From: Tanytarsus gracilentus
Taxonomy: Eukaryota > Arthropoda > Insecta > Diptera > Chironomidae
NCBI GenBank assembly: GCA_038502055.1
Contig: JAXRKN010000044.1
Span: 11,615,501-11,679,500 of the forward strand
Direction: 5' to 3'
DNA length: 64,000 bases
Of this stretch, positions 45,623 to 53,944 are shown piece after piece. How positions within the stretch are numbered: position 1 is the stretch's first letter; each line of letters starts with the position of its first letter. The position numbers and the translations under genes are program-made. The notes beneath the pieces are model-generated. The model was given only the letters and a program-made list of their open reading frames with translations. It searched no databases and was not told the DNA's origin.

Positions 45623-47557
45623 TCAATGTCCGTCAAAGTTGAAGTGTTGCGCAAGTGACTTCATGCGATCAATCGATGTCGATGAGACACGAGCAAGAGT
45701 TGTAGGAGTGAGATATCTCGTGCGAGTCAGTCTCTCAAGGTATGCCATACTGACTTCAGCTGTGTTCAAGGGCTGATGACTTGCATCGTTTCGCATAATC
45801 CAACAGTGAATTTCCAACTGACCATCGAAAGCTTCATAAATTGCAATTTTGTAAAAAGCGGGAGGACAGTAAACGCCTTTTACATAATTGCTCGAAATTT
45901 TGCCGTTGATCATGGAGAGTGGTCCGGTGGTGATGAAAGTCTTGGAGCTAAGCTGGGATTTTTCGCGAATATGTTGCTCCAAATATCTCCAATGCACCTG
46001 GTTCAACTTAGCGTGCATTGGAAAATAGTTAAGGTTGCTAAATGATGCATCGTGGTCCGTTTGCGTGAAACAATTTCCAGCCGCTCTCATATGTCCTAAT
46101 TGCCAATCTCCATCAAGAGTGCGTGAGGGAATATTGAAAAGCAGATCTCTGGCATCTCGACGAAATCTTAAACTGCTGCGGTCGAATCGGGGCTTCGGAA
46201 TTGGTGCGCCTTCGGGAGTTCTTTTCCATTGAATCACCTCATAACACCACCTAAGAGCATTTAGTTCAAGATTCCACGATAAAATAGCTGTTGCTCCACA
46301 CTGAATAAGCTCCTGATTCTGATTGAGATATGGTGGGTTGTAAATATCAATCTGCATATTCTCAAATGTGTTTTGAGACTCATCAATTGAGCAAATACCT
46401 TGGAATGGGAAGCCAGGGAACTGCTCCACAATTAGGCCATTGTCGTCGGTAAAAACGTTGGCAACATCCACATTTACCAAGGCATCCATTTTAATTGGCT
46501 GACGAAGAAAGTTAATCACCTCAAGGTCATGCTTTCTAAATCGAGCTTTGCATGTGTGGCTCGTCATAACACTTGCATTGGCGAAATTCAATCCACATGT
46601 GATACAATGAAAGATGTCGAGATGTTTTTTGGCGATATGTTTTGAAAGTTCCTTGTAAGTGAAGAACTTAAAGCGATCACCAACACATAGCGTGCACATC
46701 GATTGAGGATGAGATTGTGTGCGATGGTTTACCATAATTTCTTCGCTCTCAAACGATTCGATGCACACAGTACAACGAGCGAAGTCGTGAATTTGACGCA
46801 GGTGTCGATGAACTTTTGTCTTTGTCGGGAAAGTTGCTGAACAAAGTGGACACTTGAGATCCTTGATGTGAGTCGTTATTGCATGTTCATGAGCTTCCCA
46901 AAATTTCGCCTCGACCCTTCCACAAACGCCACAGAGAAAATCATGTTGTTTCTTGTGCTGAGTAAATTCCGTTAAGCATTGATATTCATCGGCACAAAGA
47001 TTGCATATTCGGTTGCGAGTGTGATTCTTGTGGGCATGCGGGTAAATGAATTTTCTGTCACATAATTCACATTTATATGCCTCAATTTTATTGTGAACTC
47101 TTTTCACATGCAACCCAAGAGTTAAACGCTTTGTGAATTTTTTCGCACAATGTGGACACTCAAAAGATTGCTCGCCAAGATGATCCGCAGTCACATGTTC
47201 TTCAGTATTTTTTTTAAAAGTTTTTACGCGTGCAACTTTTTCGTGCACATATGCAATGTGGTGCCTAAGACTTGAAGCACTGGCAAGCACACTTTTGCAG
47301 TTTGGACACGGGAATTTTTCACGATTATGCACGCTTGAAACATGGGCACGCATATTTCTCATTGAAGGAAATTCTTTACCACATCCTTTCTCGCATGGGA
47401 CCAAAATTTTTTTATGGACCGCCTTGATGTGTACATTTAGGTGTTCCTTATGTACATATGCTTTCGTACATCCTTCGTACGGACAATCAAACTCCTCTCT
47501 TTTTGGGCAGAATCCCTGCCTCCGTCTCCTTTCTATGCTTGATCTTTCGCACTCTTG
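45623..47557 (-). CDS. C2H2 zinc-finger array fused to an EndoG-like nuclease domain (5' end unresolved)
   Basis: One open frame of 644 codons on the minus strand (residue 1 = CAA at 47557). About eleven C2H2-type fingers occupy residues 22-340; clear ones include FDCPYEGCTKAYVHKEHLNV, FPCPNCKSVLASASSLRHH, FECPHCAKKFTKRLTLGLH and LKCPLCSATFPTKTKVHRH. One is C2HC and the last two are irregular. A linker follows, then at about 420-625 an endonuclease G/NUC-type domain: GDWQLGHMRAAGN (the family has DRGH; G-H kept, D-R replaced), FSNLNYFPMHAKLNQVHWRYLE (metal-binding Asn and LNQ-W-LE kept), FITTGPLS, YVKG, PPAFYKIAIYEA and GQLEIHCWIMRN. EndoG relatives cut DNA and RNA without sequence specificity; the fingers could supply targeting. 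No in-frame ATG precedes the first finger, so translation must start in an upstream exon or the 5' end is broken. Confidence 0.88.
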   Translation of the reverse strand, partial: QECERSSIERRRRQGFCPKREEFDCPYEGCTKAYVHKEHLNVHIKAVHKKILVPCEKGCGKEFPSMRNMRAHVSSVHNREKFPCPNCKSVLASASSLRHHIAYVHEKVARVKTFKKNTEEHVTADHLGEQSFECPHCAKKFTKRLTLGLHVKRVHNKIEAYKCELCDRKFIYPHAHKNHTRNRICNLCADEYQCLTEFTQHKKQHDFLCGVCGRVEAKFWEAHEHAITTHIKDLKCPLCSATFPTKTKVHRHLRQIHDFARCTVCIESFESEEIMVNHRTQSHPQSMCTLCVGDRFKFFTYKELSKHIAKKHLDIFHCITCGLNFANASVMTSHTCKARFRKHDLEVINFLRQPIKMDALVNVDVANVFTDDNGLIVEQFPGFPFQGICSIDESQNTFENMQIDIYNPPYLNQNQELIQCGATAILSWNLELNALRWCYEVIQWKRTPEGAPIPKPRFDRSSLRFRRDARDLLFNIPSRTLDGDWQLGHMRAAGNCFTQTDHDASFSNLNYFPMHAKLNQVHWRYLEQHIREKSQLSSKTFITTGPLSMINGKISSNYVKGVYCPPAFYKIAIYEAFDGQLEIHCWIMRNDASHQPLNTAEVSMAYLERLTRTRYLTPTTLARVSSTSIDRMKSLAQHFNFDGH

Positions 47558-48120
47558 CTAATTGAGCTTCTTCCGCCGCTCTTCTCCTTCCCTTCTTGTA
47601 ATATTATAAAATTTTCTCCCATTCTGCCTCTTTCCTCTACCTCACATCTACTCTCCTCTTTTCACCATTACAACTATCCTCTCCATCTCCCGTCAGTTAT
47701 ATTTTTTTTTTATTCCTTTTTTATATTTTTTTCTTTTAAATTTTTATTTTTAGTTTAATTTATTCTAATTTTAGTGATTAAAAAAAAATCTATTTTTTTT
47801 TTTTTCTCGAAAGCATATGTGATATTTATTTTATTTTTTTTTTATATTTTCTGTTAGGGATTAAATAAACAAGTTCTTTAAGCATTAAGTTTCGCTTTTG
47901 CTCGGCTAAGATTGAAAACATGGGAATATCTTACAATGTAATGATCCATGTATTTTTTTTTTATATTCTTAATTAGAGACTAAAGAGGCAGAGAAATAAA
48001 AGAGAGTTTATTTTTGTAATATAATTTATCTTTAATGATATTTCTTTTTTTTTATATATTTCATAATTGTTTTATGGTAAGTGTAAAGTTAGATATGGAT
48101 TATCCTGTAATTGCCAATGT
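47558..48120. other. Pyrimidine-rich upstream region of the zinc-finger/nuclease gene
   Basis: The plus strand is strongly CT-rich from 47560 to 47700 and then has several runs of eight or more T. A minus-strand ATG at 47622 opens 29 codons that overlap the zinc-finger frame but in a different phase. No initiating exon was identified. Confidence 0.4.
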
Positions 48121-48129
48121 TCTTGAGCT

Positions 48130-48240
48130 AAATATATATGTACCTGCTAGCGCCCTTAGGCAGCAGATCCCTACAACCTCTTAAGGTTTATAGCAGTCTG
48201 TCCCGGTAACCACTACGGTACAACGTCAAACTTGCTTGGT
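48130..48240 (-). repeat. GC-richer block with tRNA A-box-like sequence
   Basis: Within AT-rich DNA, the minus strand reads TACCGTAGTGGTTACCGGGA then CAGACTGC, which resembles the D-arm/A-box region of tRNAs. The rest does not fold into a tRNA and no good B box follows. Possibly a short interspersed element head or a decayed tRNA-related sequence. Confidence 0.25.
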
Positions 48241-49474
48241 TAAGTTTCACTCGACAAATTTTGCAAGTTAAATTAATGAAAAATTTTCAAGCTAAAAATC
48301 GTGAGTCAAAAATTTAAAATATATTGTTTCAATAATGCTGACGATAAAAAATAATTTCAAGCCTTTGAAAATATTTTATGAGTGTCATAATAATTTCATA
48401 AGATGCAATTTGATATTTTTAAAAGTGACTTTGGCAATAACAAATGAATGAATATTATTGACAGTACATGTGCATATCTTCTTCACGTGCCCATAATTCA
48501 TACACGTGGGAGTCAAAGATGAGCATAAAATTTGGCAATATTAATCCACTACTGCGAATCACCCACTGCGAAAATTTCCTCCCTATTTGGATTATCAAAG
48601 ATACAACAAATAATAATGAGTGCAGTGGAAATATTTTTCAAATATTTCTCACGAACAAAATCTTAGCGAAAATTTTCGGTTGAACAAACAAATATCAGAA
48701 ATAAAGCTTTCATTATAGAATCAATATTTTTCTTCTTCTTCGCGACTCGATGAAATATTTACAGTCTCGAAAATTTATTGCTCTCCGATCATTATTGGGA
48801 AATTATAAAAGAAAATAATGAAAAACTTTTTTTAATTCAGGGAAGACGAAGCCAAAAGAATTGCGAATTAACTGTCAAATCGAATTTCACTTCACACCCA
48901 GGTTGTGACTTAATATTTCCATATGCTTGAATTGCGTCAATTAATATGCGATGAAAATATTTCTATTAGACTAAATTTAGGTGAGTGAAAACGAAAAGTT
49001 TCATTCAGCTAATCGATTGAGATAGAAGAATTTATAATTTTTGCACAGTTTGACAAATTTAGCTGAGGATTTATGGTTGGCGTCATGAAATTAATTATTC
49101 CAACGAAAATAAAATATTTTTAAAGAAACCTCATCAAATCTCATCCGCATCTTATTTTCCATCATGTGAAGCATGAAATTTGCGATTTAGCATAACTTTA
49201 GCTATTTTTGGATTGCTCAAAAATTCAACACTTGAATGAGTAAAAATATGCTCAGATAAAATACGTGGGAATCTTTTTAAAGTGCTCATGGCAAATTGCT
49301 TGTTTATATTTCGGGTCTGAGTGGAATGTTAAATGATGTCCTCAGATCCTCATGACGACTACATGAAAAAGTCATGACATCATCCATTGGAGGGGAAGAA
49401 AGAGTTGGTGTGGGTGCCTAGACGATGATTTAAATACTTTTTCTCTAATAAGATTTTACTTTTTATCATTTCAG
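48241..49474. other. Non-coding spacer or 5' intron of the Ras-like gene
   Basis: AT-rich without supported genes. It ends with TTTTTATCATTTCAG at 49474, a polypyrimidine tract and acceptor just before the Ras-like gene's ATG exon, so at least its right end is intronic. Confidence 0.5.
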
Positions 49475-49491
49475 ATTTTAAAAATCACATC

Positions 49492-52400
49492 ATGAAAACT
49501 GAGGAGAAGAATTCCAATGTGCCAAAAGTGCGCATAGCCGTTGTCGGACAAATGAATGTCGGAAAGTCAGGTACGCCATTATCGAATGAATTTTTAATCC
49601 TAATTGCGAGGTTACGAAAAATTAAATTTGACATTCTACACTTTCGACCTAAATTTCTTTTTTATCAAGATCAATTTTCTAACTCATCTCATGCTCCAGT
49701 TACACGGAGCCCAATAAAAAAATGTATATCGTGAAACTTTATCGTGTCTCGCCACATAGAAAGGATTTTTGTCAATCTTAGGATGGTTGCTCATTATTTC
49801 TGAGTAAATCGCAAAAACTGATCTTTGAAGTGTAAATTTGCCTTGAAAGCACTGATGAAATCCAAAAAAAATATATCTCACATGAAGCTTAATTGTTTTT
49901 CTTTAATTTAAGACCTTCATTAGAATTTTACGTCGCCTCCTTCATCCTTAAAAATTGTGTTTTTTCTTGCTCCTAATTTCTGAGTTGATGCTCATAATTT
50001 CTGAGTAAATTTGCTCATAATTTCTGAGTAAAATGTTAAATCGAATTATGACTAGGAACCAATTGCCAAAAAGGCATGTTTTATATATTTTATTTGTTGG
50101 AACACATCAAGATTTGAAAAAAAATTTGGGGCCAAAGTAGCATACAGCATGATATATGCTGAAACTTGAAAAATATTTTTTTGTTAATTGAAGAAAAGTC
50201 TTTTGAAATGTCAAAATCATCATACATTTAAATGACTATTTGAAACTTTTTATTCTATCATCAAATGACTTGAGGATTGAAATTAAGTCCAACAAGCATA
50301 CCTAGGTAAAGCCCCTCAGGGCATACGTATACCCCCAATTACTTGGTTTGTCCGGCTTACTTCCGCCGCCCATTTGCCTCCTCATAATCTTTACCCCAAT
50401 TTTTCGATTACTGTGGGGCAAATGGAACTAAATGCGATAAAGAAAATAATAGCTGTTGGATTTATGGCTTTTGTTTCCTTAATCTTTAAACCTTTAAAAA
50501 ATTATGGGAATGACAAAACCATCTTTAATATATGAAGTTGTACAATTAGAGATGAAGGAGCAAACTTATCGAAGTTTTTAATTTTACTCAGAAATCATAA
50601 GCACTCAGAAATAATGAGCAACCATCCTATTTGCTTTTGTGTAAAAAAAGCTTGTTCAAGAGGCAAACACGCAACACACAATTTTTTCATGCTCGCTCGT
50701 GTTAGAATCTAACTAGGTTGGAATTTCCATAAAGCATTTTTCATTTTCACTTTTTACATGTAAGTGACAATTTTAATGTTTTTCGCTAAAAATCATTTTT
50801 AAAAAAACTTTGAGTTTCATTCTTCAAAAAAAAAATTTGAGAAGAAATTTTTTCAATGATTACCGAATGGAATTTGCAAACATCCGGTTGCCAACTCAAA
50901 TCTTTCGCTCGCTTGTTACTCGACACCTCACGAAGATATTGAGAGGACACAAAAATTCTCGACTGACCCAAATCTCACCCTCATGTGTCTAAACAACTCA
51001 CTTAAGGGACTCGTTTGACAATTGAGGACGAGTTTTTCGAAATTATCTCAAAATAATGCGATGAAATTTCTCTCAAATTAAAATCAAATTAATTTGATAG
51101 ATTCTCATTTTGCGGCGGTGTGAGAGAATAAACAACAACAGTCTATGTGCTTACATTTGGGTGAAGGTTGGATGTAAAAAACGCTTCAAAGATGAAATGC
51201 AATGCCTTCTAAACATGAACACAAGCAACTCGGATGTGAATGGAAGGCGAAATTTATTTTCGCGTATTTTTTTGAATCGTTGCCAACGAGATGAAAAATT
51301 TGCGAACTTTGACACCTTAAGCACGGCTGTAAATTCCATTTTAACTAGTAATTTATTTTTATTAAGCTGGAAAAATATTAATTTTCACAATAATTAATAA
51401 AGTCCATAAACAGGCTTCACATTACTTTGACTCATCAAACGTTCCTCATTTTTCATCAATCTTACGCTCAACTTTCTGATGTAAGCCAAAATGCAAAAAG
51501 TTGCAATCACAATGCACATTAATGCGATCGAAAGTAAAAGCACCAAAGCATCAAATTTGTCAGCTTCATACTTGATTCGATTCTCAAGAACGAAAATTCT
51601 CTTGTTTTGCAATTCGATTGTGCTTCGGGATCTTCTGTCATTTTCTAATAACAAATTAATCGATTCACGCATCCACCAAAGCTCCTCTGAAATATTGTTT
51701 GAGTCATCCGATGTGCTTTCAATTTCATTATACGATGTTGAGGTTTCAGGCGAAGAAGTCTCTTCTTCAGTTGTTGTCCTAAAGTAATCAGTTGATTCGT
51801 TCTCTTCAACTGTTGTTGAAAATGTTGAGGTTGTCGGAAAGTCAGTTGATAAGATTGTTGAGCTTTCTCCTCTAACCTCAAATGAATTTAAAATGATTAA
51901 AAAAATAACAAATAAAAATTTCTTCATTTCTCGTTGATTGTTTGTGGCAGACTGGCTCAATTCCGTATTGGCAATCACAAAAAAATTAAATGGGGTTGAT
52001 CAAAAATTCCGTTACACTTTAAAAAATTATTTTTATTTTTAGAAAAATTTAAAAAATGAAAGCGCATAACATTTTTTTCAATTTATAAAAGTAAACCTAA
52101 CTTTGAAATTGTCCCCAAAATGAGATAAAAATTATCTTATCAAAAAAACTTAGCAAATAAAAAACAACTCGATTAGATTATCCTTTATTGATCATTTTAT
52201 AATGTCAAAATTAATTCAATGACAATAAAAAATATTTTTCTCGACATTAAAAATTTAATTGCGATGATTTTTCACTCGAATGTGAGGGAAATTACTCTCA
52301 GCACCATTAAATTAAGTCTTGAACAATGAGAGCCAAGAAAATAATTTAAAAAGTTGATTGTCGCAATTTTTCGTGCACATCTCGCAAACTCACGAGAAGA

Positions 52401-53944
52401 TTTATTGAAAGAAAGTGTTTTAAATAATTTTTTCTCTCATCTCTAATTACAGCATTGACCGTCCGATACTTGACACGACGCTTCATTGGCGAATATCGTT
52501 CGAACACAGATTTACTCTATAAACAAACCGTGACACTCGAAAGTAGTGGACTGCTCGATGTCGAAATAATTGATGTCTCAGTGGACGACGATGATGGCTT
52601 TCCACTCGAACAAATTCAATGGGCTGATGCATGTGTTCTTGTGTACTCCATCACCGATAGACTGAGTTTCGAATATGCTGTGAGATCACTAGGAGAACTT
52701 CGACAATTACAGAACAGTCCGTCAGCATATCTCGTCGCTAATAAGGCAGATTTAGATCATTTAAGAGAGGTGAGTCAAATGAGTAATGACTAGGTTGACG
52801 TTTATCAAAAATTGTGTCAGAGCCTTAAAATAGTGTCCAGTCACAATGTCTCTATTGCCTCTTAAAAAATTCCACTTTCATAATTGCCACTCATGTATGC
52901 TGTTGTGCGAGTGGAAATTTCCCATATGGCTCAGAGGCCTTCACTAATGAGATGTGCATGTTAATTTTATTATGCATAGAGAAAAAATTCCATTCACACA
53001 TTCTCCTATGCACTGATTGAGTGCAGCTGAAAAAAAGTTTTACATTCGATATGATGATAGGTCAGTTTTCACTTCCGGCTATCGTAAAATAATTAAAAAG
53101 TTTAATTTTTTCATCTCTATTTTTTAAAATTAAATTTTATTTTACTTCAAAATTACTCAGATTCAATTATTCAATAATTTGTGACGCATTTACACGAAAA
53201 TTCTCGTGTTGATGGCGATGAACCGTATGTTAGAAAATACTTGAAGGACGTACGATTTTTTTTGTATATATGTCTTGTGATAAAAATCTTCGACTGATGA
53301 CTAAAGCATGCGATGATAAATTTAACCAATTTTCACTTCATTTCACTGCCAAGAACGTCTCATCCTCCCCAAATGATCCATGATTGACGCGTATATGTAC
53401 GATTGTGTGAGACTTTTCGGTTGCTCAAACTTTCTATTTTATGGCTCAATAAAAAAAAGGTTCAAAAAATCTTTTCACATACATGAAGGACACAAAAACG
53501 GTCAATGTCTCATAACAATGAAAATCAATTCAAAACAAAATACTAAAACGTAATATTTTCTTTTTCACAGATTCCAGAAACCGAAGGTGCATCATTGGCA
53601 GCCAGCCACGGTGTTGGATTTTGCGAGGTTTCGGTCGCGGAAAATTCACCAAATCTTTATAAAGTGTTCGAGAAGCTTTTGATTGAGTCGAGAGGTCGTC
53701 CGGTGAAGCCACGCAAATTTTCCGTATCAAAAATGATAGGTAAAGCTAGCTTGAAGCTTCGAAAATGTCGACATTTTTTAATTAACTTGCTATCTAAACA
53801 GGTACGCTAATTGGAAATAATGGTACTCGCCAGCCCTCGCTAGTCAATCAAGGAACCGTGCAAGTTTGCAACAAGGGCGAATTACAGAACAAAAATCGTC
53901 TGTTAAAGCGACGACAAGCATTTACTGCTGCCGCCTCTCTATGA
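49492..53944 (+). CDS. Atypical Ras-family small GTPase, RERG/RASL11-like
   Basis: Four coding exons (49492-49570, 52453-52769, 53571-53739, 53802-53944), GT-AG and in phase, encode 235 aa. The P-loop GQMNVGKS is at 19-26. FLTKRFI-like TRRFIGEYRSNTD follows, as in RERG and RASL11. IQWADACVLVYSITDRLSFE resembles RASL11. G4 NKAD is at 123-126 and an EVSVAE G5-like motif near 151. Switch II is abnormal: instead of DTAGQE the chain reads DVSVDDDDG, so the DxxG glycine is missing. There is a basic C-terminal extension (RGRPVKPRKFSVSKMIG, LLKRRQAF) and no CAAX box, so prenylation is not expected. Substrate/effector unknown. The 2.9 kb first coding intron holds a transposon and a nested antisense gene. 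Confidence 0.85.
49781..50627 (+). mobile_element. TIR element B, copy 2 (0.85 kb), in the Ras-like gene's intron
   Basis: Same perfect 25-bp terminal inverted repeats (GGATGGTTGCTCATT... and inverse), TA on both sides, and the same inner motifs as the copy at 37.8 kb, but about half the length. The terminal parts are nearly identical to copy 1. The middle differs: around 50306-50420 is a GC-richer segment (CCCCTCAGGGCATACG, TTACTTCCGCCGCCC) that copy 1 lacks. Confidence 0.88.
51394..51927 (-). CDS. Small type I membrane protein nested in an intron
   Basis: A single-exon frame of 177 aa on the strand opposite its host gene. The first ATG (51927) starts a signal peptide, MKKFLFVIFLIILNSFEVRG. 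Residues 23-85 are Ser/Thr/Glu-rich (TTTEEETSSPETSTSYNE), probably O-glycosylated. A helical, charged segment follows (about 88-128, LLLENDRRSRSTIELQNKR). A strong transmembrane segment lies near 132-155 (LVLLLSIALMCIVIATFCIL), then a short basic tail ending KPVYGLY. I do not recognise a family. The layout suggests a cell-surface protein with a mucin-like ectodomain. It lies entirely inside the first coding intron of the Ras-like GTPase gene. Confidence 0.75.
   Translation of the reverse strand: MKKFLFVIFLIILNSFEVRGESSTILSTDFPTTSTFSTTVEENESTDYFRTTTEEETSSPETSTSYNEIESTSDDSNNISEELWWMRESINLLLENDRRSRSTIELQNKRIFVLENRIKYEADKFDALVLLLSIALMCIVIATFCILAYIRKLSVRLMKNEERLMSQSNVKPVYGLY

Noticed and set aside
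51928..51978. 17-residue extension of the nested membrane protein
   Set aside because: It starts at GTG; the ATG at 51927 begins the signal peptide directly.
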